A DNA stretch of 64,000 nt from Paguma larvata (taxonomy: Eukaryota > Chordata > Mammalia > Carnivora > Viverridae): positions 75,618,002-75,682,001 of the forward strand of contig CM057832.1 in NCBI GenBank assembly GCA_030068075.1, given 5' to 3'. The position numbers and the translations under genes were made by a program. The notes under the pieces were generated by a model. That model worked only from the letters and a program-made list of their open reading frames with translations, was not told the origin of the DNA and did not search any database. Shown one piece after another: positions 33,926-45,929 of the stretch (the first letter of the stretch is position 1; every line of letters starts with the position of its first letter).

Positions 33926-35065
33926 GCAGGGGCAAACATGCCCATAGTAAATAGAAACTCAGGGAGAGGCGATGGTTTTTGTCAGTCTCTTAGACTCTTA
34001 TCTGAAGCTGTTTCAGATAAAGCATCAAAGAGAGTGAATACTTAAAATCTGGAGTAGGTCCAAATACAAAAGCATATTTAGGAAGCTGTGTTTGGGTCAA
34101 AAGCTTCGCCAAACGCAAGACTAAACCACAGAGTTAACATTTCCTTTTCGGGACTTCACTCAGATTTACAGATGCTCAAAAATCCAGATAATTAAATTGG
34201 TCATCAAAAATCACATCACTTCGTTCATGTCAGAGGAAGAGTCTAAAGTATGTGTCAGGGTTAAGAGAGACTTAGAAATGGGCTTGGAGTAGCAATTCAG
34301 TATAGAAATGTGACGTCTGGAGCAAAAAAATTTGCCTTGAGAACATGCAGAATGCCAAGATACCTTTCATTGTTGGAGGCTGGATAAACAACCAGCAACA
34401 AAAACCAAGAGTTAGTATGGATTCAATGAAAAGTTCTCCTGGATAAAAGACGATACAACATAACATTCCAGACAAACCCTCTTTATACATTTGTATCATG
34501 GACATATCTATTCTTTTCCTAGTGAAGTGACTACATGTTATAGGAAAAAAATGAGAAAATTAAGAAAATACAAGGGAGAAAATAAACATTACTTATCGTC
34601 CCACTATCTAAGAGGGAAAAATGCTGTCAACATATGTATGTATATCTTTTTGTATGTTTGTGTATGTGTGTAAGTGTGTGTATAACTACTTTTATTAAAA
34701 AAGAACTAAAATCTAAAATAACTAAATCAAGCAAAAATAGATTCACGCTCTGCATGTTCTTTTATTTTATAACCATTTTTCCCTATTACTCTGTCATAAT
34801 ATTTCATGATGATGTTTCTCTTTCAATGAAAATAGCAACTCAATCATTACTTCTAATTGTTAGGAAAATTCAAGTTTCTTTTTATGTTCTCATGTATATC
34901 AGTCTTTAAAAATGTCTTTGTACTTCATATACGTGTGTGTTGTATAAAAGAAAAATTGCACTGGCTCAGTTAAATAGGCAAGCAATAGTTTATTTAAGGC
35001 TATCGCATCGGGCAAGAGAAACTATTGCAACAGGAGAGATTGAACTGAACTCTGCTAAACACAGA
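33926..35065. other. No recognised feature
   Basis: Includes a TG/TATG-rich patch at 34636-34683. The segment 34950-35065 continues on the far side of the next SINE (35351-35760) and may be an unclassified old repeat. Confidence 0.4.
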
Positions 35066-35350
35066 AGTCAGGAAGATTTTTAAACATTTTCTTTTCATTT
35101 TTTTTTATTTTTTTAAATGTTTATTTACTTTTAAGTGAGAGAGGGGGAGAGAGATAGAGAGAGAAAGCGAGCAAGGGAGGGACAGAGAGAGAGAGACACA
35201 GAATCTGAAGCAGGCTCCAGACTGAGCTGTCAGCAGAGCCTAACGCGGGACTCGAACTCACGAATCATGAGATCATGACCTGAGCCAAAGCCGAAGTTGA
35301 ATGTTTAACTGACTGAGCCACCTGAGTGCCCCAGTGAGGAGGATTTTTAA
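35066..35350 (-). mobile_element. Can-SINE with 18-bp target duplication
   Basis: AGTCAGGAAGATTTTTAA (35066-35083) versus AGTGAGGAGGATTTTTAA (35333-35350), two mismatches. The tail region is expanded and T-rich (35095-35130). The head carries an extra GAAGTT-like duplication (GCCAAAGCCGAAGTTGAATG) and ends GCCACCTGAGTGCCCC. Confidence 0.95.
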
Positions 35351-35821
35351 GTCCTGGAGCGAGTTAATAGGAAAATATTGGGACATCAGTGAGCAGGTGA
35401 GCATTGTGATTTTGCATCTGTGTTTGCGATTTGGCACTTACCAAGGTGAGGGTCATGCTCCTCTCCAGAGACTGGGAGATGGGGACCCTGTGTTTCTTGA
35501 TTGTCTTTCAAAGGAGTGGCTCCCAGGTCAGTAAGAAATCCTGGGCTGTAAAATATTTGTATCTCATAGGAGCAGAGAAAAAAATTATAATTACAAGTTG
35601 TTTAAAGCAAATGCTCTAAGAAAAGGAAGTCAGGGACCTTATCAGGAGAAGCCTGTGTAATGTTTAATCCAGAGGAGGGGAATATTAAAATCTTCTTAGT
35701 CAATTGCACTTTGGTATAGCTCACTCTTATGGGAGATTATACATATATTCATATTTTTTTGTTGTGATATACTTATTTTTTGTCCATATCTTACATTAAA
35801 AATTTAATTCAGTCAAGATTT
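35351..35821. other. Unclassified sequence, possibly an old repeat
   Basis: Together with 34950-35065 this forms a ~500-base block with features of a dispersed repeat (e.g. CAATAGTTTATTTAAGGC, CAGAGGAGGGGAATATTAAA), but I cannot name a family. Confidence 0.35.
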
Positions 35822-36045
35822 TACTTTATACTTTTTGTATCTATTTATAACATATACATATATGTTATACGATATCGTATATATACGATATACACATGTT
35901 ATACGATGTATAATACATACATGTATATGTCATACGATATATATCACATACATGTATATGATGATTTATATATCATAAATATATACACATATACATATAT
36001 ATAATAAAGTGTGTATATATACACATATATATCTATATAAAAGTA
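35822..36045. repeat. AT-rich tract with TACGATAT palindromes
   Basis: Imperfect repetition of TATACGATAT and ACATACATGTATATG units. A perfect 16-bp palindrome, TATACGATATCGTATA, lies at 35866-35881. The tract decays into TATATACACATATA repeats to the right. Confidence 0.88.
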
Positions 36046-37873
36046 TAAAATTGGTTTTAAATTCCTATTTCCCAAAATTTGTCCTGGAATTCTAATTGAT
36101 GATGAAATTGAATCTTGAGTGATTGACTTGAAATTCCATTTTTACAGCTCTTCTTTTAGATTTTGATAGATAGTCTGTTGATCGTCGGTACCATCCTGAC
36201 TTAATTTGTGTAGGCTTGAAATTGCTGTACACATCTTCTGGGGCAACGTTTTTCCTTACTATTAGTGCATTATAACATTCCATGGCTATTTTCATATGCA
36301 AAATCCCATTGGTAATTTTGTTATGATTTAATCAATTTATAGAGTAACAATTAGAGAAATGACATATTTTAATTCTTCTACCTTCCCATCCAGAATCATT
36401 GTATGTCTGAAATTTTAATTTTCTTTCGGTATGTTGGTTACTAACATACGCAAATGTATTCATGTAATTATATGTTTTTTATTAGCTTTAGTCCTACACA
36501 TTGCACATTTTATATGCTTTGTTTTATCTATATATTTAATAAGTAATCACATGAGGGGAATTATTGATTTTTATGCATCTATTTTTATATGCATGTGCTA
36601 ACCTATGCTGATGGCTCTAGATAGATGGTTCAAGCACAGATATGCCCATAAAGTAATTTTTAAACTTTTAGGAAGAGTGAACACATTTTGCAACAGCTAC
36701 TATGTTTCTTAGTGAAATTAAGAAAAAAAATAACTGGTATGAAAATGCATACAGTGACACACTGGTGGGATGACAGATCACAGGAAAGAGGGGATGAGCT
36801 GCATGAAATGAAACTCTCAGGACAGAGGTAGTGCCTTGCAGAAATTTGACACATCATTATAAGCAGCAAAGACAAGAATGTGCGCTAGAGAAATTCCAGT
36901 GACTGATGTGGGAAGAAAAAGCTTGATATGCTTTCTGGAAGTGCAGAGGTGAGGGATATAGAAATAAGAAAAATGAGTGAGAAACTTACTAGGTATAGAG
37001 GGTAGATAACAGAAATTCAATACACACATCATCAGAATTTCTGAAGAGGTGGTGGAGTAAATAGAACAGAAGCAATGATCAGCGAAATGATACAGGTAAA
37101 GACTGAAAAAGAATCGTTAGTTCTAAGTCCAAAGGACTCTCAAGGATTATTATGTACGGGCAAAATTAATATGAGAAAAATAACATTCCCTAGTTGTGTT
37201 TGGAAATGTTAAAAATGAAAAAGATTTCCACGTAAGTTTATACAGAAAATCAGTTATCTGCAAAAGAATGAATATCAGTTAGGGTCTCAAACTTCTCTTC
37301 AGCATTAACTGTCAGGAAAAGTAGACTAATATCTGTGCAGCTTTGAAAGGATAATGAGGAAGGCAAAGATATTCTTTTCTCATTAAGGTTGGCATTAACG
37401 TATAAGAACATGAAAAACATCAGGCATACAGCTATGTAAGTAAAGAGCTTGTGTTCCCTTCCATTAAAAATTGCACAAAGACTTATTTAGGCAGATGATT
37501 AATAAAACAGCATAAAGAACTTCCAAATACAAAAGCCATGGGTTAGAAGCAAATGTAGTGAGAATTGAATCCATTTCATAATATTATATACAGATAATGG
37601 TATATCATAAATAATCTTTTGAATAAAATATTGAAATAGAATATTAAATATGGTAACAACAAAATAATGTTTCTAAATATCTCAGATTACACCTGTACAA
37701 ACTAGATGATATGTTAGAAGAAAGGAAAACTATTAATTTACTCTTTTTGCACCAAGAGAACCTAATTGATATATGTAAAATTATGTATGTTATTAAATAA
37801 TGTATATAATTTTTGTAATTACAGAAGTAGGTCTTTAAGTGTGATATAGAAAAGTCACAAGTAAATGATTGAG

Positions 37874-37874
<1 letters not shown>
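36046..37874. other. No recognised feature
   Basis: AT-rich over 1.8 kb. A degraded old L1 is possible at 37000-37700, but I could not confirm it. Confidence 0.35.

Positions 37875-37875
<1 letters not shown>

Positions 37876-37914
<39 letters not shown>
37876..37914. repeat. (AT)n microsatellite
   Basis: About 18-19 uninterrupted AT units. Confidence 0.97.
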
Positions 37915-38349
37915 CATTTATAAGTTATATACATATGTGAGCCCCATTAATGATGGGGCTTAGGGTGAGATGGAGAGAGAGAATATCATGTAAAGCAGAA
38001 TTTCAATAAATATTAATTAAGTGCAATGAGAAGGGTCATGTTCTTTCGGTAAAGGGAAAATCTATAGGACAATTTGGAGAATGAACACTGATTTGTACAG
38101 TAATAGAGAGTTGGAAGAGTCTGCTTTCAGAGGTAAAAGCAGAGGGCATAATAATAGCAGTGGGGCTGATCTATATAAAAGGGAATTTGTCAGAAACAAC
38201 AGTAATGGAAATTATAAACACAACTGCATCTGTGACACATCAAATATTACAAAATAAAGAAAGATAAAGATTTTTAAGAGAGTACATTGAATTTGTTGAT
38301 AGATATGTGAACTCTCTACCCGACGCTTTGAGAATATCTTTCAGAATTT
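37915..38349. other. No recognised feature
   Basis: AT-rich flank of the hAT element. I see nothing specific. Confidence 0.45.
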
Positions 38350-39710
38350 AAACAGCAGTTCTTAAAGGGTAGTCTCTGGGTCCCTGGGCGTTCCCAAGAA
38401 CTCTCAGAGCATCCAAGATGTTCACAGTAATAGTGAGGTGTTGTTTATCTTTTCCACTGTGTGGACATTTACACCGATGGTGCAGTGACAGTGGAAAAAA
38501 CTGCTGGCAAATTAAGCAAATCAAGACAGTGGCACCAAACTGTTCTAGTCATTGTATTCTTTGCCATCATGTACTCAATGGAAAACAAATATTAATTTTA
38601 TTTAAGAGTATTAGATGAAACAGTGAAAATTATTAATTTGATTAACTCAACCCTTAAAAACATGTTTTTATAATATTCTGTGTGATGAATTTGGACATAT
38701 TTATAAGGAACTTATATTGTACACCAGAGAATGATGGTTGTCTCAGGAAAAGGACTGTGCAGTTGTTTGAGTTGCAAGCTGAACTAGCCTTATTTTTTTT
38801 TTTTTTTTTGTGGTAGAATGCAATTTATGTTTGAAAGAAAAGTTAACAGCAAATGCTAAATTTCAGGATTTGGGTATTTGGCAGACATTTTATTGAAAAT
38901 GAATAAAATAAATCTAATGGTATTTTTGCCAAAGTAAATTTCAAGTTTGTAAGTAAACATCTCAATTTCAGAAAACTTGTATTCCCCACTGTACATTTGA
39001 CAACGTCCCAGAGTTTTCTGATGAAATTGGTGATGGTATTAATGAATGCGATTTTTTTTTGTATTTTATAAATTAAAAATAAATAACTCACTGAGCCAGT
39101 ATTTTTTTAAGTGATGTTACAAATCACGCTTTTGAAGTGCAAGATAGACCCATGGATTTTAACAGATTAGAGTGTGAAAAATTAGTTGATCTAGTTTCAG
39201 ATTCCACATTGCACACATAGTAACTAATCTTTAAGAAATTTGTCTCTAAGATAACTTGCCACGTTTTGATGTATTAGAAAATAAAATATCCTCAGTCATC
39301 TAAGAAGTCTATTAAGACTCTCCTCCCTTTTCTAGCAAAGTGACTGCATGAAGCTATATTTTCTTCATAGACTTCAAACAGTCAAAACTCACAATAGATT
39401 AAAAGCAGGAGCAGATGGGAGATTACACCTGTCTTCTATTGGATTTGACGTTAACAAGATTTGCAAAACTGCAAACAAATGGTATACTTACTCTTTTTTT
39501 TTCATCTTGCAAAACAAAATATAATTTTCCCCCAAATGTGTTATATTAACATCCAATATACAGTAAGATTATTATTGTTATTTTTCCATTTTACTTTCTA
39601 ATTCAGTAATGACTGATGGCTATAACCCGTGTAAATAAAATATCATTAAGGTCTTCTATGATTTTTCAGAGTAGAAAAGGATCCTGGGATCAGATATTCG
39701 TTTACCGGAA
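38350..39710 (+). mobile_element. Decayed hAT DNA transposon with transposase remnant
   Basis: The left end (CAGTTCTTAAAGGGTAGTCT, GTTCCCAAGAACTCTCAGAG) and right end (GGCTATAACCCGTGTAAATA, TGATTTTTCAGAGTAGAAAA, GGATCCTGGGATCAG) match the ends of an old mammalian hAT element. In between, plus-strand peptide blocks appear in the right order though in shifting frames: GYLADILLKMN from about 38871, SDEIGDGINECDF at 39016, VQDRPMDF and VSDSTL within 39137-39210, and LHEAIFSS near 39345. These resemble the hAT transposase C-terminal half, as in the domesticated ZBED5/FAM200-type proteins. Stops, frameshifts and a T-run at 38792-38809 make it a pseudogene. Family assignment is from memory. Confidence 0.78.
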
Positions 39711-40084
39711 GATAGATATAGACCTTATTCTATGGCCATAATGGAATAAGACTAACAGTTAAAAAACAAAAGCAAAAAAACAAAACAAACAAACAAACAA
39801 AACTACATTAAAAAAATAAAAATAAATCCAACCAGTTAGGAGTTACAAATGCCTTTATTTCTCTAACCCAACTCTGGGTGAAACTAGAAATAAAAATTCA
39901 GAGCTCAACAGAATTTAGCAATAGCAATAATGAATGCCCCATATGTAAATACTCTTGAGATATATCCACCAAAAAGGTTTATAGGAAGCTTTAGAGCATT
40001 ATGTGTTGTTATTGCTAATTAAGCAGTGCACATCAATGAGTAAAGAGTGAAATAAAAAAAATATTAAAATGGATTAAAAAAAAA
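39711..40084. other. No transposon; CAAAA-rich tract
   Basis: An A-rich (CAAA)n-like stretch at 39760-39802. Nothing else recognised. Confidence 0.5.
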
Positions 40085-40315
40085 GAAAAGCAAGATTATT
40101 ATTATTTTTTTTAAGTTTATTTCTTTTTGAGAGAAAGAGACAGAGTGTGAGCAGGAGAGGGAAACACAGAATCTGAAGCAGGCTCCAGGCTCTGAGCTGT
40201 CAGCACAGAGCCCGACGCGGGGCTCGGACTCACAAGCAGTGAAATCATGACCTGAGCTGAAGTCGGACGCTTAACCGACTCAGCCACCCAGGTGCCCTGA
40301 AAAGCAAGATTATTA
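40085..40315 (-). mobile_element. Can-SINE, perfect 17-bp target duplication
   Basis: GAAAAGCAAGATTATTA at 40085-40101 is repeated exactly at 40299-40315. The element is shorter than most (about 197 bp) because part of the GC-rich middle (GGGCAGAGAGAGA) is missing. The head reads CGACTCAGCCACCCAGGTGC. Confidence 0.97.
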
Positions 40316-40742
40316 ATCAAAGTGAAAGTAGAAATAATTTAGAGATCAGAAAAAAATACAGATACATGGAAACATATTTGTCTTAGAAAATAATATGATA
40401 GATTCTATACATTTAACATATTTAAATATCTTTAGGAAAGTGGAAAGAAGGCACCAATACCAATGGGACTAAAGTTTGTCTCTTTGGAGCACTTCCCTGG
40501 AGCTCTATTCTAGCTCTGTTGATTGACCTGGTGAGACCTCCGAAGAAACTCACTGACGCAGCTAATGTCTGTTTCACCTCATCAGTTGCATAACTTGTAG
40601 TAAATTTAAACCAATGTTTTGCTTGTTTTTTTTTTTTTTTTTTTTGTTAGAAATAAATTGGTCATACCCAAACTATGAAGTAAGTGAGGTAACTTTTTAT
40701 AGCCACCTTTTGGTGCCCCTCCATAGGGTCCAGATAGGTCTT
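40316..40742. other. No recognised element; poly-T run
   Basis: A T-run of about 20 bases at 40626-40645 sits without an obvious adjoining retroelement body. Confidence 0.45.
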
Positions 40743-40982
40743 TATCCCTCTTCTCTCTCTCTTAAAAAAAAAAAAAATAGCACTTATTTATTTTGAGAAC
40801 AAGAGAGTGCAGGAAGAGCAGAGATAGGGAGGGAGAGAGAGAATACCAAGCAGTTGTCTGTGATGCCAGCACAGAGCTCCACATCGAGGCTCAGGCGAAC
40901 GGTAAGATCATGACCTGAGCGGAAATCAAGATTCGGTCGCTAAACCTACTGAACCACCCAGACGCCTCTATCCCTCTTCTCT
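40743..40982 (-). mobile_element. Older Can-SINE with 14-bp target duplication
   Basis: TATCCCTCTTCTCT occurs at 40743-40756 and 40969-40982. The body is more diverged than its neighbour at 40085: GAATACCAAGCAGTTGTCTG, CAGCACAGAGCTCCACATCG, head GAACCACCCAGACGCCTC. Two copies of clearly different age thus sit within 1 kb. Confidence 0.93.
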
Positions 40983-41971
40983 GTTAATCCTCATCCTCAC
41001 TTTGCACTTTTCTTTCCTGGTGGGGATGGAAAACATTAAAACCCAGTGAAGTAGGTCGTCCGTCTGGAAGTATTAAACTGTAAACTGGAGCGAAGCCCCA
41101 TGCTAGAAAGACAGAGCCTGGGCTGTAAATGCAAGGCTTTGCCGGGAGTATGATCTCTAAATGTGGACTAATTGAGTTTTCTGAAGGATAAAATTTTAGT
41201 TGATGCTATTTATTAGAAACTATTCTTTGTTTTTATTTTGGGGGAAGCCAGGACTCAGAATCTGTTTTTCCCCCAGCTTTTTTTTTTTCTTTCTTTCTTT
41301 CTTTCTTTTTTTTTTTTTTTTGTATATGGCAGTCCTCTTTTCTGCCTAGACTTAATCCCTAGTTAGAGGTAGAATAAGCCCTTCAAAATGACCTCTCTGT
41401 TCATCTTTGATTTCCTTTTGTCCAGTCAGTTGTGCTGACTGGGTAGTTCCCCTTTGTGTCTCCATCCTTCTCTACCTTTCTTTGGACTTGGGAAAGATCA
41501 CCTTTATAGACAGCATTAAAGAAACCCCTTGCCCTTTGACGTCCAGTGGGTTATGGTTAGGGAAGCACCGATACGAATCTAGAGGATGGAAGAAAGTGCG
41601 CCATTATGGTATTTACTCCCCTGAATTCCTCCGTGTCCGATTGGGATGGCCTGGCCCCATGTCTCTAGTGAAGGCCGTTAGCTCCTGACATGCAGTCGCC
41701 TCCTTCTCCTTTATAGCTGCTTCTGCGTTCCAGTAATGTCTCCTTCCTGTCCTTTTTCAGCAAGTGGTAACTAGCCCTGGGACATGTACCATCTCTTGCT
41801 GGTTTCTTTTTTAATACTGCCCTTGAGTTTGTAAAAATCCTCTCTGTGAAACTCTTCCCAGTTAACTGGTTTCAGTGTGTCCTCTCTTTTCTATAAAGGC
41901 TATAGCCAAAATATCAAATATCGAATTTCTCCACTACAGCACGTGTTCTTCATTTCTTTACCAAGGTAATT
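40983..41971. other. No confident feature; TTTC repeat
   Basis: A T-rich (TTTC)n run occupies 41279-41322. 41390-41930 is GC-richer and may be an old dispersed repeat, but I cannot assign it. The 93-codon open frame at 41407-41688 has no recognisable domain. Confidence 0.4.
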
Positions 41972-41992
41972 ATGACGTCGACAACAGCAGCA

Positions 41993-42024
<32 letters not shown>

Positions 42025-42034
42025 AATTACGTGA
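41972..42034 (+). repeat. (CAG)3(CGG)10 trinucleotide repeat in a tiny open frame
   Basis: Three CAG units (41985-41993) are followed by ten CGG units (41994-42023) in otherwise AT-rich DNA. Read from the ATG at 41972, the tract encodes M-T-S-T-T, thirteen alanines, I-T and then TGA at 42032. There is no supporting evidence that it is translated. CGG tracts normally sit in GC-rich promoters or exons, which makes the setting unusual. Confidence 0.9.
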
Positions 42035-42049
42035 GCTAGCCCTTGAAAT

Positions 42050-42260
42050 TGGCACAGTGTGCGTGGGGCTGTTTTAAGAGCGTCATGTGCATTATTTAAT
42101 TTAATACTCATAATTTCTTTATACATTTAGGTGCTATTATTAACCTCATTTTGTAAAAGTATAAACTGAGGCACCAAAAGATTAAGCTACAGCTGGTAAG
42201 TGGTGGCAACCTCCTCATACCGAAAGGAAGGGCACATTCACCCCTAATTTTGGCATCTTT
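42050..42260 (+). mobile_element. MIR SINE
   Basis: Forward MIR order is clear: GGCACAGTGTGCGTGGGGCT, GCATTATTTAATTTAATACT, AGGTGCTATTATTAACCTCA, AACTGAGGCACCAAAAGATT, AAGCTACAGCTGGTAAGTGG. Confidence 0.85.
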
Positions 42261-45200
42261 ACTGCTACGTTCCTATCCTTGTTGTCTCTTAGCGATGGCA
42301 ATCACGCATTCTAGATTAGTTTCTCATCGAGATTTTACTTTTTTTTAACAATTTAGCTGATTATTTACTGTGAAGTAAATCATAATACTTTTGTAATACA
42401 AGATTTCACATGAATGCATTTTTAAATTGTTAAAAGCATACATTATTTAGCCTGGCTCGTTACTGTTACTTGCTGCTTTAGAAAATGTGGCCAATAAGAC
42501 TACTGTCTTGAGATCTGTTGTGCTTGCCCTAGGGCCTCACCTCTCCATGGACTAGATGCTTACTAGCTCAGCAGTGAATATTCTAGGGTCTTGCCTTGTC
42601 TCCCTTGTATGCAGAAACCTGTACTGATGGCCAGGGGAGGCCTGAAGAGGCTCAACAAAGGGAGGTGATCTATGAAGGGCACGTATGTGCATTTTTTTAA
42701 CGACAGATATTACTTTACTATTCAAAAAGGAAATTTTTCAATAAGGTAAAATTAATCTAATCTACCCACCTAACCTTATTAAAGTTATCACAAATAACAT
42801 ATTTCTGACAAAAATTTACTTTTTCCCATCAACTTATCATATTTATGCCTTGTTGACTTAATTACTGTGTTATATAGAAGAGTGGGTTATAATGAGGAAT
42901 TAAATGCTGTAGGCGAGAGTCAAAAACAATGTATTATTAACTCATGAACCACCTAGATGTCCTTTCAAAAGTAATGCCATAAGTGTAAAGATAGCCTGGG
43001 GAATATCCCCTGGGGGTGCATATGCAGAAACCAAAAAGAGTAGTCAGGGAGTGACAAATAAAAGTTGATACCTTGTAAGTTTCTGTGATCAGAAGTGAGG
43101 ACTAAACTAACACCTGCGATAACCGGGCTTAAAAATACTGCTTCCACTATCAACATCAAGAGAGATCTCGGCATAGTTCTTGCTCAGCAGTGCTGCAGGA
43201 TTTATTGCAGGTGAGAGGGAGGCATGGCCCCACGGAGGGCCCCAAATCGTAGGCAGAGTCTTGCTGCCCCTCCCCAGTCCCATCACACAGCTCACTGCTT
43301 TTTTGCTTAGGGTGTTTCTGCTTTCAGCCCCTTCTTGAAGTCATCTGACTTTTACCTTGACGACTCTTCATCACTGCAGAAGGACTCAAGAGAATGACAT
43401 CATAAAATATCCGTGCCGGGAAATATCTTGGCCATCCTTTAAATCCTCAATATATAGCTGAGGACGTTGAATCTCTGTGAGTCTGGGTATCTTTCCAAGG
43501 TCATACTAATCCTTGGTGGCAGAACGGAATCATTTGACTTGAAATTTAGCACCCCCCCCCTTTCCCCAAACACACACTTCTACTTAGAAGCAAAAGGTTC
43601 ATTCTCTGAGAATTTCTGTGATCACACATTATTTATAGTCTACCCAGACTACAAAGTTTGCTGGGAAATGTGTCTTATTAGTAATATATTCTCCAGCCTT
43701 GCCAATTCTATACTTTTACTTTCTGTGCTGTAGCCACTTTGCCTCCCCACACTCTGGCTTGCTAGGTTTTATTCCATATGGGATACTTGGCTTTTTGGTC
43801 ATAGACTCATCAACCTTAACTTTCATATTAGTCTTTTTGAGTATGTATCATTCTAGTAGGTTCTCAGTAGACATTTATAGAACAGAGTATAGATGGATTT
43901 TTTCCAGGATTTTTAGTGGTAGTGGGACTGGTGCGTTTTCACTCTGGATAGTGGTAGAGTGCTTTACTGAATAGTCCCTGGTAGTAAATACATCTTGGAA
44001 GATTTCCAATTGAAGTTTTTATTAGGAAAAGCATTACATTAGCCAAGCCAACTGTGCCGGTATACAATGTTAAAATTTTATGGTGTACAAGTGCAGTGTG
44101 GAATTTTCTGTGCAATATTAAAATATGATTAATCATTACTCAAAAATGTATTCATGTTATAACTGGGTAGCGGCATATGTAAATGAAGAAGTGATCAGAT
44201 TATGTGTATTGGCTAATGGCTGGCAGTCTGTTCCTGTGTGTCCAGCGAAAAAGGTCCAGCTAGTACGAGGATATTCGGGATCTGGGAAGCCAGGTGTGCT
44301 CAATAGGCTGACCTCAGGAGAACAGAGAACTTGCAGACTGTGGGTTCCTGATGTCCAACTCTGAACATCCCTCTAAACATGTTCCTCCAGCTGCGGGTTT
44401 TTGAATAAACTGAGGTGTTCCTAAAATTGGGAGATTTTTTAATATCCTCTTAACATAAACACCGTATAGATCAAGTTCTCAAAGTGGGAATCCTTACTTC
44501 TTTTATCTTTGATGATGGTAAAACATAAGATACAAAACTAAAGATAATGGACAGATGAAAAGCACATCGAAAATGTAAAAATGCTTCTAAAAAGGACATA
44601 TGACTTAGTAAATCTAAGTCTTCAGGATTTTTCAGAAAGAATAGTTAGGGGGAAGAAAAGCCAGTATAGTAGGCAGAAAAATATCTTTAAAACAAACCCT
44701 CGAATTCTGCTCCTGGTACCTCAGACAAATTCTCCTAGAAAAGTTGGACAAAATAGGTTAAAAAAATTGGTACGAAGGCATTTGAGAGCAAACAAAGGAG
44801 TGAAGAAATACATAAAAGACAAAAATTGGAGAGACATAAGCCTGTTTTTGGGGTCACTCCATTTCCCTTGAGGGCATTTGCAGATTCCAAACTGATTCCT
44901 GGCCAAGAGTCTGTTAATAAGAGCAATGTTTTTGATAGCTTTACAAGGCTAACAGGCCAAAATTTGGAAGAGACTAAATTTTTTTGAAAGGAAAGGAGTT
45001 AAATTGTTACTCATCATGTGGTCAGTTGCCATGCAAAGTGCCTATGCACCAGCCCCCTTCCCCAAAAACCCAAACAAACAGTGGCTTCAGTGTACACTCT
45101 ACCCCCTAACCTCCCTCCCTTGCTGCCAAACAGCTGGTTGAAAATTCTTATAGCCATTTTCCAAATAGTTGGCACTCAGTGATTGTCTCCAAACTGCTCT

Positions 45201-45929
45201 TAGGTCTCATGATTCAAGAATGAACTATTTTTTAGTAGGACCAGAATACTGATTGACCTGGAACCGGAATAATAATTGTTATACTTACTTGATTTTCAGT
45301 GACTCATTTAACAATGCGATCAATATTCTGCTTGAGTTTTATATTATGGGAAATGAGATCTTTTTCTTGACTTTAGAAGCAAAACCTACTTGATACAAAA
45401 CCTTCATGATACAAAACTTTCATGAAAAATACCAGCAGTATTTTTTTTTAACAGCTCAACACTAGTATCTAAGAGACCATTGGTGTTTAACATATTACGC
45501 ACACTGTATACTGAGAACAAAAACTATTTTTTAACCTTTTATTTTAAAATATAGGGAATTATTATTATTTTAGAGTAAGCCATATACAAATATTTGAGGC
45601 ATGGTATAAGAACATTATTATATATTATTAAGACTTGAGTTTACAAATCCATTTTTTTAATTGAAGCACATTTAGTTTATTTTTTATTAGTTATTATCCT
45701 TAATCTGTTTTTTTACTCTATCACTTAAATTTTTTAGTGATTCTGTTTTTCTTAGAAAATGAATTTTACTAGTTAGGAAAGCTACTCCTTTTTCTATTCT
45801 AGTTGCAACCAGTGTTTGATTTTAGAAATTGTATATTTTAAAGATAAATTTTGCTTGAATTCGAAGAGTAGAGCATTTATATTAGAACTGTCTCCGAAGC
45901 AGTGGGTACAGACTGTATTTTGTTATATA
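42261..45929. other. No recognised transposon over 3.6 kb
   Basis: A C-run lies at 43551-43560. Several open frames of 60-96 codons (for example 43467-43974 and 44581-44871) show no domain, signal or repeat I recognise. The composition is mixed, with GC-richer parts at 43200-43330 and 44220-44390. Confidence 0.4.

Noticed and set aside
41407..41688. 93-codon open frame in a GC-richer patch
   Set aside because: The protein has no recognisable family, and the patch looks like an unassigned old repeat rather than an exon.
44581..44871. 96-codon Lys/Arg-rich open frame
   Set aside because: No domain, no conserved motif and no splice or promoter context. The length is within chance expectation for AT-poor patches.
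42300..45900. Search for promoter elements or a CpG island upstream of a possible gene
   Set aside because: CpG is sparse throughout, and no TATA-initiator arrangement stood out from the AT-rich background.
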